Of a stretch of 64,000 nucleotides of DNA, positions 24,486-38,766 are shown piece after piece. The stretch is from Desmodus rotundus (lineage: Eukaryota > Chordata > Mammalia > Chiroptera > Phyllostomidae): assembly GCF_022682495.2 (NCBI RefSeq), contig NW_026527258.1:558001-622000 (forward strand). Direction: 5' to 3'. A program made the position numbers and the translations under genes. The stretch's first letter is position 1; every line of letters begins with the position of its first letter. The notes under the pieces were generated by a model. The model worked only from the letters and a program-made list of their open reading frames with translations, did not search any database and was not told the DNA's origin.

Positions 24486-26525
24486 CCCAATCCCCAAACC
24501 TAACCCTAACCCTATCCCTAACCCTAATAATAAAGCTAATCCTAACCATATCCCGTATGCTAGCCCTAACCCTAACTCTATCTTGAAACAGAAGTCGTCT
24601 CATATATCGGAGCTGTGGGTGTTGTTCTAACCAAAATGCTCCTGAAATCATTTTCCATCAGGAGTGAATGAGCTGGGGCATAGCAGTATCTGAACGTTTC
24701 AGGACAGTGAGCTGCGAGTGTGGGGTTTTCGCCCCTCTATTTTTTCCTTGAAAAACTCACAGTCCGACGATTTCCTGCAAGTACTGACTAGTATGTCTTG
24801 TGGATAAAACTGTTACTCAAACGTACATATGCACATGAAGCTCACAGTCCATAGAGTCTATGCGGCTGAATTTCCTTCTCAGAGAACAGCAAGGATTTCA
24901 TGGAAAGCTGCCACACGACTAGGGAGTCAGGATGTTTCACACAAGTGCCTTATTGGAAAAATTCATGTCCAGCGGGAAACACTCGGTCAATGGACTCGTT
25001 TCTGTAGAGTGCGAAATGTATGGGGTGCCCATATAACCGACCGATTTGGCCAATCATTCCAATTTGTTTTCCGTATGATCACCTAGGCGGTAACTTTGCT
25101 AGGCAAAGAGTTCAGGGATCACGTTGCCCCAGACAAAGGAATGAACGGGAGCACAGGACTACGCCAACTATGAACTACAGTCAGCTTGGCTACCACTGTT
25201 TTCGCCAAATTATGCGTTCTGGGAGGAAAGCGTATCCGGGCGTTGGAAGGCCGCTAGGCCAGGCTACGTGACTTGGACTCCAAGGCTCTGAAGATCTAAG
25301 GCAATATGGATCTCAGAGCACCCTGCGGGGCTCCCAGTGGAAGATAATACATTGGTGAAGTTGTGTTTTCTCCTCAACATCACCCGGGAATAAACCTATT
25401 TCGTAGGAACCGGGTTTTTTAGCCAAAGCCGTCTCAGCGTGGAACGTCTTCTGAATGTTCTCTTTTCAGTAGTAGATGGAATGGGAGACTAAGGGTGTAG
25501 CCTAGGAAACGCACGGAGACTACTACGTCCCTTGGACTCCACCCGTTCGTGAAGCATTAAGGGACGAACAAGCTAAACGTACACCATGGGCCTAGCAGGG
25601 CATTCATTCCACTCTGAGAATACAGCAGTGAAGACTTTGCGCTCCCCTGCGTCATTCAGCAATTATAGGAACTCGTGCGAAAAGTGTTTTCCACAAAAGC
25701 CATCCACACTATTTGACGTGTTATCAATGTTCTCATTTCAGTAGGGGATGAAAGCAGTGGTGTGCCACATAGTGCGTACACTTGTCAGCATCCCGTCGAA
25801 GTACCTTGCTGCAATGTAGGATCTCTGGCTCGTGTCATAGCCCAAGAGCTACTGAAATGATTTCCCTTCAGCAAAGGAGGGAATGCCAGCATAGCACTTT
25901 GTGATCCTTGAAGGGGGATGAGCTTCCACAGTAGAGTTTTCTCCTAGGTACTTTTGGCATCCGAAAAGCGTAGTCCCAAGAAGAAGAGAAGGAACGGCCT
26001 AGTTCCTCACTTTGACCATACAGTGTTTTCAACGCAGAAACGCATGTGAAGCTAGCAGTCCCCTTACTCTATTCGAGTGAACGTCTCGGACACAGCACAT
26101 GAGTCAACGGTTTGAAAGCTGGCAAGGACTCGGGAATGAACATGTTCCTGAGAAGTGGCTTTAAGCATGAACGCAGCACTCGATCAATGTGTTCATATCA
26201 GCTGAAGTGGAAATGAGTGCCTTGTACCCTATCACACAACCTCTTCAGAACGTATGATCAGCTATTTTGCTCTCTTATCATTTCCCTTGCTGTGTTTGAG
26301 TCCAACGATCTACAGAATCACTTTCTCGTCATCCACGGACTCAAAGAGAGTACAGGACTATGACTGCTATGAAGTGCACTATCTTCTATGACACACTTTC
26401 CTCGACCGGCGGCCGTCATCTGCCTATAGCCCTAGCCCTAAGCCTACATGTAACATTAGCCCAAACCATCATCCTAACCCTAACCCTACTCTTATCCCTA
26501 ACCCTACCCCTCACCCTAACCCGAA
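24486..26525 (+). repeat. Satellite monomer copy 13
   Basis: Beta-like (A334, G409, T6) but with C545, private G755 and G777, and G1471 (shared with copy 2). It is the last copy before the change of variant family and the last of the T16 run. Confidence 0.95.
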
Positions 26526-28565
26526 CCCAATCCCCAAACCGAACCCTAACCCTATCCCTAACCCTAATAATAAAGCTAATCCTAACCATATCCCGTATGC
26601 TAGCCCTAACCCTAACTCTATCTTGAAACAGAAGTCGTCTCATATATCGGAGCTGTGGGTGTTGTTCTAACCAAAATGCTCCTGAAATCATTTTCCATCA
26701 GGAGTGAATGAGCTGGGGCATAGCAGTATCTGAACGTTTCAGGACAGTGAGCTGCGAGTGTGGGGTTTTCGCCCCTCTATTTTTTCCTTGAAAAACTCAC
26801 AGTCCGACGATTTCCTGCAAGTACTGACTAGTATGTCTTGTGGATAAAACTGTTACTCAAACGTACATATGCACATGAAGCTCACAGTCCATAGAGTCTA
26901 TGCGGCTGAATTTCCTTCTCAGAGAACAGCAAGCATTTCATGGAAAGCTGCCACACGACTAGGGAGTCAGGATGTTTCACACAAGTGCCTTATTGGAAAA
27001 ATTCATGTCCAGCGGGAAACACTCGGTCAATGGACTCGTTTCTGTAGAGTGCGAAATGTATGGGGTGCCGATATAACCGACCGATTTGGCCAATCATTCC
27101 AATTTGTTTTCCGTATGATCACCTAGGCGGTAACTTTGCTAGGCAAAGAGTTCAGGGATCACGTTGCCCCAGACAAAGGAATGAACGGGAGCACAGGACT
27201 ACGCCAACTATGAACTACAGTCAGCTTGGCTACCACTGTTTTCGCCAAATTATGCGTTCTGGGAGGAAAGCGTATCCGGACGTTGGAAGGCCGCTAGGCC
27301 ATGCTACGTGACTTGGACTCCAAGGCTCTGAAGATCTAAGGCAATATGGATCTCAGAGCACCCTGCGGGGCTCCCAGTGGAAGATAATACATTGGTGAAG
27401 TTGTGTTTTCTCCTCAACATCACCCGGGAATAAACCTATTTCGTAGGAACCGGGTTTTTTAGCCAAAGCCGTCTCAGCGTGGAACGTCTTCTGAATGTTC
27501 TCTTTTCAGTAGTAGATGGAATGGGAGACTAAGGGTGTAGCCTAGGAAACGCACGGAGACTACTACGTCCCTTGGACTCCACCCGTTCGTGAAGCATTAA
27601 GGGACGAACAAGCTAAACGTACACCATGGGCCTAGCAGGGCATTCATTCCACTCTGAGAATACAGCAGTGAAGACTTTGCGCTCCCCTGCGTCATTCAGC
27701 AATTATAGGAACTCGTGCGAAAAGTGTTTTCCACAAAAGCCATCCACACTATTTGACGTGTTATCAATGTTCTCATTTCAGTAGGGGATGAAAGCAGTGG
27801 TGTGCCACATAGTGCGTACACTTGTCAGCATCCCGTCGAAGTACCTTGCTGCAATGTAGGATCTCTGGCTCGTGTCATAGCCCAAGAGCTACTGAAATGA
27901 TTTCCCTTCAGCAAAGGAGGGAATGCCAGCATAGCACTTTGTGATCCTTGTAGGGGGATGAGCTTCCACAGTAGAGTTTTCTCCTAGGTACTTTTCGCAT
28001 CCGAAAAGCGTAGTCCCAAGAAGAAGAGAAGGAACGGCCTAGTTCCTCACTTTGACCATACAGTGTTTTCGACGCAGAAACGCATGTGAAGCTAGCAGTC
28101 CCCTTACTCTATTCGAGTGAACGTCTCGGACACAGCACATGAGTCAACGGTTTGAAAGCTGGCAAGGACTCGGGAATGAACATGTTCCTGAGAAGTGGCT
28201 TCAAGCATGAACGCAGCACTCGATCAATGTGTTCATATCAGCTGAAGTGGAAATGAGTGCCTTGTACCCTATCACACAACCTCTTCAGAACTTATGATCA
28301 GCTATTTTGCTCTCTTATCATTTCCCTTGCTGTGTTTGAGTCCAACGATCTACAGAATCACTTTCTCGTCATCCACGGACTCAAAGAGAGTACAGGACTA
28401 TGACTGCTACGAAGTGCACTATCTTCTATGACACACTTTCCTCGACCGGCGGCCGTCATCTACCTATAGCCCTAGCCTTAAGCCTACATGTAACATTAGC
28501 CCAAACCATCATCCTAAACCTAACCCTACTCTTATCCCTAACCCTACCCCTCACCCTAACCCGAA
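26526..28565 (+). repeat. Satellite monomer copy 14 (boundary mosaic)
   Basis: This copy joins two families. It starts with G16, a right-hand variant, then has A334, C409 and T6 of left type. From unit position 1426 it carries the set T1426, G1546, C1677, T1767, C1885, A1937, T1953 and A1993 seen in copies 15-17. The right-type switch lies between 409 and 1426. Confidence 0.95.
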
Positions 28566-30605
28566 CCCAATCCCCAAACCGAACCCTAACCCTATCCCTA
28601 ACCCTAATAATAAAGCTAATCCTAACCATATCCCGTATGCTAGCCCTAACCCTAACTCTATCTTGAAACAGAAGTCGTCTCATATATCGGAGCTGTGGGT
28701 GTTGTTCTAACCAAAATGCTCCTGAAATCATTTTCCATCAGGAGTGAATGAGCTGGGGCATAGCAGTATCTGAACGTTTCAGGACAGTGAGCTGCGAGTG
28801 TGGGGTTTTCGCCCCTCTATTTTTTCCTTGAAAAACTCACAGTCCGACGATTTCCTGCAAGTACTGACTAGTATGTCTTGTGGATAAAACTGTTACTCGA
28901 ACGTACATATGCACATGAAGCTCACAGTCCATAGAGTCTATGCGGCTGAATTTCCTTCTCAGAGAACAGCAAGGATTTCATGGAAAGCTGCCACACGACT
29001 AGGGAGTCAGGATGTTTCACACAAGTGCCTTATTGGAAAAATTCATGTCCAGCGGGAAACACTCGGTCAATGGACTCGTTTCTGTAGAGTGCGAAATGTA
29101 TGGGGTGCCGATATAACCGACCGATTTGGCCAATCATTCCAATTTGTTTTCCGTATGATCACCTAGGCGGTAACTTTGCTAGGCAAAGAGTTCAGGGATC
29201 ACGTTGCCCCAGACAAAGGAATGAACGGGAGCACAGGACTACGCCAACTATGAACTACAGTCAGCTTGGCTACCACTGTTTTCGCCAAATTATGCGTTCT
29301 GGGAGGAAAGCGTATCCGGACGTTGGAAGGCCGCTAGGCCATGCTACGTGACTTGGACTCCAAGGCTCTGAAGATCTAAGGCAATATGGATCTCAGAGCA
29401 CCCTGCGGGGCTCCCAGTGGAAGATAATACATTGGTGAAGTTGTGTTTTCTCCTCAACATCACCCGGGAATAAACCTATTTCGTAGGAACCGGGTTTTTT
29501 AGCCAAAGCCGTCTCAGCGTGGAACGTCTTCTGAATGTTCTCTTTTCAGTAGTAGATGGAATGGGAGAGTAAGGGTGTAGCCTAGGAAACGCACGGAGAC
29601 TACTACGTCCCTTGGACTCCACCCGTTCGTGAAGCATTAAGGGACGAACAAGCTAAACGTACACCATGGGCCTAGCTGGGCATTCATTCCACTCTGAGAA
29701 TACAGCAGTGAAGACTTTGCGCTCCCCTGCGTCATTCAGCAATTATAGGAACTCGTGCGAAAAGTGTTTTCCACAAAAGCCATCCACACTATTTGACGTG
29801 TTATCAATGTTCTCATTTCAGTAGGGGATGAAAGCAGTGGTGTGCCACATAGTGCGTACACTTGTCAGCATCCCGTCGAAGTACCTTGCTGCAATGTAGG
29901 ATCTCTGGCTCGTGTCATAGCCCAAGAGCTACTGAAATGATTTCCCTTCAGCAAAGGAGGGAATGCCAGCATAGCACTTTGTGATCCTTGTAGGGGGATG
30001 AGCTTCCACAGTAGAGTTTTCTCCTAGGTACTTTTCGCATCCGAAAAGCGTAGTCCCAAGAAGAAGAGAAGGAACGGCCTAGTTCCTCACTTTGACCATA
30101 CAGTGTTTTCGACGCAGAAACGCATGTGAAGCTAGCAGTCCCCTTACTCTATTCGAGTGAACGTCTCGGACACAGCACATGAGTCAACGGTTTGAAAGCT
30201 GGCAAGGACTCGGGAATGAACATGTTCCTGAGAAGTGGCTTCAAGCATGAACGCAGCACTCGATCAATGTGTTCATATCAGCTGAAGTGGAAATGAGTGC
30301 CTTGTACCCTATCACACAACCTCTTCAGAACTTATGATCAGCTATTTTGCTCTCTTATCATTTCCCTTGCTGTGTTTGAGTCCAACGATCTACAGAATCA
30401 CTTTCTCGTCATCCACGGACTCAAAGAGAGTACAGGACTATGACTGCTACGAAGTGCACTATCTTCTATGACACACTTTCCTCGACCGGCGGCCGTCATC
30501 TACCTATAGCCCTAGCCTTAAGCCTACATGTAACATTAGCCCAAACCATCATCCTAAACCTAACCCTACTCTTATCCCTAACCCTACCCCTCACCCTAAC
30601 CCGAA
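28566..30605 (+). repeat. Satellite monomer copy 15 (dimer member p)
   Basis: It has G16, G334, G409, T6, G1004, T1426, G1546, C1677, T1767, C1885, A1937, T1953 and A1993, with T1112 private. It pairs with copy 17, from which I saw only about three differences, rather than with adjacent copy 16. Confidence 0.95.
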
Positions 30606-32645
30606 CCCAATCCCCAAACCGAACCCTAACCCTATCCCTAACCCTAATAATAAAGCTAATCCTAACCATATCCCGTATGCTAGCCCTAACCCTAACTCTA
30701 TCTTGAAACAGAAGTCGTCTCATATATCGGAGCTGTGGGTGTTGTTCTAACCAAAATGCTCCTGAAATCATTTTCCATCAGGAGTGAATGAGCTGGGGCA
30801 TAGCAGTATCTGAACGTTTCAGGACAGTGAGCTGCGAGTGTGGGGTTTTCGCCCCTCTATTTTTTCCTTGAAAAACTCACAGTCCGACGATTTCCTGCAA
30901 GTACTGACTAGTATGTCTTGTGGATAAAACTGTTACTCGAACGTACATATGCACATGAAGCTCACAGTCCATAGAGTCTATGCGGCTGAATTTCCTTCTC
31001 AGAGAACAGCAAGGATTTCATGGAAAGCTGCCACACGACTAGGGAGTCAGGATGTTTCACACAAGTGCCTTATTGGAAAAATTCATGTCCAGCGGGAAAC
31101 ACTCGGTCAATGGACTCGTTTCTGTAGAGTGCGAAATGTATGGGGTGCCGATATAACCGACCGATTTGGCCAATCATTCCAATTTGTTTTCCGTATGATC
31201 ACCTAGGCGGTAACTTTGCTAGGCAAAGAGTTCAGGGATCACGTTGCCCCAGACAAAGGAATGAACGGGAGCACAGGACTACGCCAACTATGAACTACAG
31301 TCAGCTTGGCTACCACTGTTTTCGCCAAATTATGCGTTCTGGGAGGAAAGCGTATCCGGACGTTGGAAGGCCGCTAGGCCATGCTACGTGACTTGGACTC
31401 CAAGGCTCTGAAGATCTAAGGCAATATGGATCTCAGAGCACCCTGCGGGGCTCCCAGTGGAAGATAATACATTGGTGAAGTTGTGTTTTCTCCTCAACAT
31501 CACCCGGGAATAAACCTATTTCGTAGGAACCGGGTTTTTTAGCCAAAGCCGTCTCAGCGTGGAACGTCTTCTGAATGTTCTCTTTTCAGTAGTAGATGGA
31601 ATGGGAGACTAAGGGTGTAGCCTAGGAAACGCACGGAGACTACTACGTCCCTTGGACTCCACCCGTTCGTGAAGCATTAAGGGACGAACAAGCTAAACGT
31701 ACACAATGGGCCTAGCAGGGCATTCATTCCACTCTGAGAATACAGCAGTGAAGACTTTGCGCTCCCCTGCGTCATTCAGCAATTATAGGAACTCGTGCGA
31801 AAAGTGTTTTCCACAAAAGCCATCCACACTATTTGACGTGTTATCAATGTTCTCATTTCAGTAGGGAATGAAAGCAGTGGTGTGCCACATAGTGCGTACA
31901 CTTGTCAGCATCCCGTCGAAGTACCTTGCTGCAATGTAGGATCTCTGGCTCGTGTCATAGCCCAAGAGCTACTGAAATGATTTCCCTTCAGCAAAGGAGG
32001 GAATGCCAGCATAGCACTTTGTGATCCTTGAAGGGGGATGAGCTTCCACAGTAGAGTTTTCTCCTAGGTACTTTTCGCATCCGAAAAGCGTAGTCCCAAG
32101 AAGAAGAGAAGGAACGGCCTAGTTCCTCACTTTGACCATACAGTGTTTTCGACGCAGAAACGCATGTGAAGCTAGCAGTCCCCTTACTCTATTCGAGTGA
32201 ACGTCTCGGACACAGCACATGAGTCAACGGTTTGAAAGCTGGCAAGGACTCGGGAATGAACATGTTCCTGAGAAGTGGCTTCAAGCATGAACGCAGCACT
32301 CGATCAATGTGTTCATATCAGCTGAAGTGGAAATGAGTGCCTTGTACCCTATCACACAACCTCTTCAGAACTTATGATCAGCTATTTTGCTCTCTTATCA
32401 TTTCCCTTGCTGTGTTTGAGTCCAACGATCTACAGAATCACTTTCTCGTCATCCACGGACTCAAAGAGAGTACAGGACTATGACTGCTACGAAGTGCACT
32501 ATCTTCTATGACACACTTTCCTCGACCGGCGGCCGTCATCTACCTATAGCCCTAGCCTTAAGCCTACATGTAACATTAGCCCAAACCATCATCCTAAACC
32601 TAACCCTACTCTTATCCCTAACCCTACCCCTCACCCTAACCCGAA
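30606..32645 (+). repeat. Satellite monomer copy 16 (dimer member q)
   Basis: It has G16, G334, G409, T6, A1100, A1262, G1546, C1677, T1767, C1885, A1937, T1953 and A1993, without G1004 or T1426. A1100 and A1262 together are shared only with copy 18. Confidence 0.95.
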
Positions 32646-34685
32646 CCCAATCCCCAAACCGAACCCTAACCCTATCCCTAACCCTAATAATAAAGCTAAT
32701 CCTAACCATATCCCGTATGCTAGCCCTAACCCTAACTCTATCTTGAAACAGAAGTCGTCTCATATATCGGAGCTGTGGGTGTTGTTCTAACCAAAATGCT
32801 CCTGAAATCATTTTCCATCAGGAGTGAATGAGCTGGGGCATAGCAGTATCTGAACGTTTCAGGACAGTGAGCTGCGAGTGTGGGGTTTTCGCCCCTCTAT
32901 TTTTTCCTTGAAAAACTCACAGTCCGACGATTTCCTGCAAGTACTGACTAGTATGTCTTGTGGATAAAACTGTTACTCGAACGTACATATGCACATGAAG
33001 CTCACAGTCCATAGAGTCTATGCGGCTGAATTTCCTTCTCAGAGAACAGCAAGGATTTCATGGAAAGCTGCCACACGACTAGGGAGTCAGGATGTTTCAC
33101 ACAAGTGCCTTATTGGAAAAATTCATGTCCAGCGGGAAACACTCGGTCAATGGACTCGTTTCTGTAGAGTGCGAAATGTATGGGGTGCCGATATAACCGA
33201 CCGATTTGGCCAATCATTCCAATTTGTTTTCCGTATGATCACCTAGGCGGTAACTTTGCTAGGCAAAGAGTTCAGGGATCACGTTGCCCCAGACAAAGGA
33301 ATGAACGGGAGCACAGGACTACGCCAACTATGAACTACAGTCAGCTTGGCTACCACTGTTTTCGCCAAATTATGCGTTCTGGGAGGAAAGCGTATCCGGA
33401 CGTTGGAAGGCCGCTAGGCCATGCTACGTGACTTGGACTCCAAGGCTCTGAAGATCTAAGGCAATATGGATCTCAGAGCACCCTGCGGGGCTCCCAGTGG
33501 AAGATAATACATTGGTGAAGTTGTGTTTTCTCCTCAACATCACCCGGGAATAAACCTATTTCGTAGGAACCGGGTTTTTTAGCCAAAGCCGTCTCAGCGT
33601 GGAACGTCTTCTGAATGTTCTCTTTTCAGTAGTAGATGGAATGGGAGAGTAAGGGTGTAGCCTAGGAAACGCACGGAGACTACTACGTCCCTTGGACTCC
33701 ACCCGTTCGTGAAGCATTAAGGGACGAACAAGCTAAACGTACACCATGGGCCTAGCAGGGCATTCATTCCACTCTGAGAATACAGCAGTGAAGACTTTGC
33801 GCTCCCCTGCGTCATTCAGCAATTATAGGAACTCGTGCGAAAAGTGTTTTCCACAAAAGCCATCCACACTATTTGACGTGTTATCAATGTTCTCATTTCA
33901 GTAGGGGATGAAAGCAGTGGTGTGCCACATAGTGCGTACACTTGTCAGCATCCCGTCGAAGTACCTTGCTGCAATGTAGGATCTCTGGCTCGTGTCATAG
34001 CCCAAGAGCTACTGAAATGATTTCCCTTCAGCAAAGGAGGGAATGCCAGCATAGCACTTTGTGATCCTTGTAGGGGGATGAGCTTCCACAGTAGAGTTTT
34101 CTCCTAGGTACTTTTCGCATCCGAAAAGCGTAGTCCCAAGAAGAAGAGAAGGAACGGCCTAGTTCCTCACTTTGACCATACAGTGTTTTCGACGCAGAAA
34201 CGCATGTGAAGCTAGCAGTCCCCTTACTCTATTCGAGTGAACGTCTCGGACACAGCACAAGAGTCAACGGTTTGAAAGCTGGCAAGGACTCGGGAATGAA
34301 CATGTTCCTGAGAAGTGGCTTCAAGCATGAACGCAGCACTCGATCAATGTGTTCATATCAGCTGAAGTGGAAATGAGTGCCTTGTACCCTATCACACAAC
34401 CTCTTCAGAACTTATGATCAGCTATTTTGCTCTCTTATCATTTCCCTTGCTGTGTTTGAGTCCAACGATCTACAGAATCACTTTCTCGTCATCCACGGAC
34501 TCAAAGAGAGTACAGGACTATGACTGCTACGAAGTGCACTATCTTCTATGACACACTTTCCTCGACCGGCGGCCGTCATCTGCCTATAGCCCTAGCCTTA
34601 AGCCTACATGTAACATTAGCCCAAACCATCATCCTAAACCTAACCCTACTCTTATCCCTAACCCTACCCCTCACCCTAACCCGAA
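32646..34685 (+). repeat. Satellite monomer copy 17 (dimer member p)
   Basis: It repeats the copy 15 signature (G1004, T1426, G1546, C1677, T1767, C1885, T1953, A1993). It has G1937 instead of A, lacks T1112, and has private A1615. Confidence 0.95.
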
Positions 34686-36725
34686 CCCAATCCCCAAACC
34701 GAACCCTAACCCTATCCCTAACCCTAATAATAAAGCTAATCCTAACCATATCCCGTATGCTAGCCCTAACCCTAACTCTATCTTGAAACAGAAGTCGTCT
34801 CATATATCGGAGCTGTGGGTGTTGTTCTAACCAAAATGCTCCTGAAATCATTTTCCATCAGGAGTGAATGAGCTGGGGCATAGCAGTATCTGAACGTTTC
34901 AGGACAGTGAGCTGCGAGTGTGGGGTTTTCGCCCCTCTATTTTTTCCTTGAAAAACTCACAGTCCGACGATTTCCTGCAAGTACTGACTAGTATGTCTTG
35001 TGGATAAAACTGTTACTCGAACGTACATATGCACATGAAGCTCACAGTCCATAGAGTCTATGCGGCTGAATTTCCTTCTCAGAGAACAGCAAGGATTTCA
35101 TGGAAAGCTGCCACACGACTAGGGAGTCAGGATGTTTCACACAAGTGCCTTATTGGAAAAATTCATGTCCAGCGGGAAACACTCGGTCAATGGACTCGTT
35201 TCTGTAGAGTGCGAAATGTATGGGGTGCCGATATAACCGACCGATTTGGCCAATCATTCCAATTTGTTTTCCGTATGATCACCTAGGCGGTAACTTTGCT
35301 AGGCAAAGAGTTCAGGGATCACGTTGCCCCAGACAAAGGAATGAACGGGAGCACAGGACTACGCCAACTATGAACTACAGTCAGCTTGGCTACCACTGTT
35401 TTCGCCAAATTATGCGTTCTGGGAGGAAAGCGTATCCGGACGTTGGAAGGCCGCTAGGCCATGCTACGTGACTTGGACTCCAAGGCTCTGAAGATCTAAG
35501 GCAATATGGATCTCAGAGCACCCTGCGGGGCTCCCAGTGGAAGATAATACATTGGTGAAGTTGTGTTTTCTCCTCAACATCACCCGGGAATAAACCTATT
35601 TCGTAGGAACCGGGTTTTTTAGCCAAAGCCGTCTCAGCGTGGAACGTCTTCTGAATGTTCTCTTTTCAGTAGTAGATGGAATGGGAGACTAAGGGTGTAG
35701 CCTAGGAAACGCACGGAGACTACTACGTCCCTTGGACTCCACCCGATCGTGAAGCATTAAGGGACGAACAAGCTAAACGTACACAATGGGCCTAGCAGGG
35801 CATTCATTCCACTCTGAGAATACAGCAGTGAAGACTTTGCGCTCCCCTGCGTCATTCAGCAATTATAGGAACTCGTGCGAAAAGTGTTTTCCACAAAAGC
35901 CATCCACACTATTTGACGTGTTATCAATGTTCTCATTTCAGTAGGGAATGAAAGCAGTGGTGTGCCACATAGTGCGTACACTTGTCAGCATCCCGTCGAA
36001 GTACCTTGCTGCAATGTAGGATCTCTGGCTCGTGTCATAGCCCAAGAGCTACTGAAATGATTTCCCTTCAGCAAAGGAGGGAATGCCAGCATAGCACTTT
36101 GTGATCCTTGAAGGGGGATGAGCTTCCACAGTAGAGTTTTCTCCTAGGTACTTTTCGCATCCGAAAAGCGTAGTCCCAAGAAGAAGAGAAGGAACGGCCT
36201 AGTTCCTCACTTTGACCATACAGTGTTTTCAACGCAGAAACGCATGTGAAGCTAGCAGTCCCCTTACTCTATTCGAGTGAACGTCTCGGACACAGCACAT
36301 GAGTCAACGGTTTGAAAGCTGGCAAGGACTCGGGAATGAACATGTTCCTGAGAAGTGGCTTTAAGCATGAACGCAGCACTCGATCAATGTGTTCATATCA
36401 GCTGAAGTGGAAATGAGTGCCTTGTACCCTATCACACAACCTATTCAGAACTTATGATCAGCTATTTTGCTCTCTTATCATTTCCCTTGCTGTGTTTGAG
36501 TCCAACGATCTACAGAATCACTTTCTCGTCATCCATGGACTCAAAGACAGTACAGGACTATGACTGCTATGAAGTGCACTATCTTCTATGACACACTTTC
36601 CTCGACCGGCGGCCGTCATCTGCCTATAGCCCTAGCCCTAAGCCTACATGTAACATTAGCCCAAACCATCATCCTAACCCTAACCCTACTCTTATCCCTA
36701 ACCCTACCCCTCACCCTAACCCGAA
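34686..36725 (+). repeat. Satellite monomer copy 18 (dimer member q, altered tail)
   Basis: The first half repeats copy 16 (A1100, A1262) plus private A1061. The second half returns to A1546 and T1885, with private A1758 and T1851. C1863 and T1767 are shared with copy 20. It marks the end of the 15-18 dimer run. Confidence 0.95.
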
Positions 36726-38766
36726 CCCAATCCCCAAACCGAACCCTAACCCTATCCCTAACCCTAATAATAAAGCTAATCCTAACCATATCCCGTATGC
36801 TAGCCCTAACCCTAACTCTATCTTGAAACAGAAGTCGTCTCATATATCGGAGCTGTGGGTGTTGTTCTAACCAAAATGCTCCTGAAATCATTTTCCATCA
36901 GGAGTGAATGAGCTGGGGCATAGCAGTATCTGAACGTTTCAGGACAGTGAGCTGCGAGTGTGGGGTTTTCGCCCCTCTATTTTTTCCTTGAAAAACTCAC
37001 AGTCCGACGATTTCCTGCAAGTACTGACTAGTATGACTTGTGGATAAAACTGTTACTCGAACGTACATATGCACATGAAGCTCACAGTCCATAGAGTCTA
37101 TGCGGCTGAATTTCCTTCTCAGAGAACAGCAAGGATTTCATGGAAAGCTGCCACACGACTAGGGAATCAGGATGTTTCACACAAGTGCCTTATTGGAAAA
37201 ATTCATGTCCAGCGGGAAACACTAGGTCATTGGACTCGTTTCTGTAGAGTGCGAAATGTATGGGGTGCCGATATAACCGACCGATTTGGCCAATCATTCC
37301 AATTTGTTTTCCGTATGATCACCTAGGCGGTAACTTTGCTAGGCAAAGAGTTCAGGGATCACGTTCCCCCAGACAAAGGAATGAACGGGAGCACAGGACT
37401 ACGCCAACTATGAACTACAGTCAGCTTGGCTACCACTGTTTTCGCCAAATTATGCGTTCTGGGAGGAAAGCGTATCCGGACGTTGGAAGGCCGCTAGGCC
37501 ATGCTACGTGACTTGGACTCCAAGGCTCTGAAGATCTAAGGCAATATGGATCTCAGAGCACCCTGCGGGGCTCCCAGTGGAAGATAATACATTGGTGAAG
37601 TTGTGTTTTCTCCTCAACATCACCCGCGAATAAACCTATTTCGTAGGAACCGGGTTTTTTTAGCCAAAGCCGTCTCAGCGTGGAACGTCTTCTGAATGTT
37701 CTCTTTTCAGTAGTAGATGGAATGGGAGACTAAGGGTGTAGCCTAGGAAACGCACGGAGACTACTACGTCCCTTGGACTCCACCCGTTCGTGAAGCATTA
37801 GGGGACGAACAAGCTAAACGTACACCATGGGCCTAGCAGGGCATTCATTTCACTCTGAGAATACAGCAGTGAAGACTTTGCGCTCCCCTGCGTCATTCAG
37901 CAATTATAGGAACTCGTGCGAAAAGTGTTTTCCACAAAAGCCATCCACACTATTTGACGTGTTATCAATGTTCTCATTTCAGTAGGGGATGAAAGCAGTG
38001 GTGTGCCACATAGTGCGTACACTTGTCAGCATCCCGTCGAAGTACCTTGCTGCAATGTAGGATCTCTGGCTCGTGTCATAGCCCAAGAGCTACTGAAATG
38101 ATTTCCCTTCAGCAAAGGAGGGAATGCCAGCATAGCACTTTGTGATCCTTGAAGGGGGATGAGCTTCCACAGTAGAGTTTTCTCCTAGGTACTTTTCGCA
38201 TCCGAAAAGCGTAGTCCCAAGAAGAAGAGAAGGAACGGCCTAGTTCCTCACTTTGACCATACAGTGTTTTCAACGCAGAAACGCATGTGAAGCTAGCAGT
38301 CCCCTTACTCTATTCGCGTGAACGTCTCGGACACAGCACATGAGTCAACGGTTTGAAAGCTGGCAAGGACTCGGGAATGAACATGTTCCTGAGAAGTGGC
38401 TTTAAGCATGAACGCAGCACTCGATCAATGTGTTCATATCAGCTGAAGTGGAAATGAGTGCCTTGTACCCTATCACACAACCTCTTCAGAACGTATGATC
38501 AGCTATTTTGCTCTCTTATCATTTCCCTTGCTGTGTTTGAGTCCAACGATCTACAGAATCACTTTCTCGTCATCCACGGACTCAAAGAGAGTACAGGACT
38601 ATGACTGCTATGAAGTGCACTATCTTCTATGACACACTTTCCTCGACCGGCGGCCGTCATCTGCCTATAGCCCTAGCCCTAAGACTACATGTAACATTAG
38701 CCCAAACCATCATCCTAACCCTAACCCTACTCTTATCCCTAACCCTACCCCTCACCCTAACCCGAA
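36726..38766 (+). repeat. Satellite monomer copy 19 (dimer member r)
   Basis: This copy is 2,041 bases (T7). It has G16, A311, A441, A499, T505, C641, C902, G1075 and C1591, a set repeated almost exactly in copy 21. Private changes are T1124 and A1958. Confidence 0.95.
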
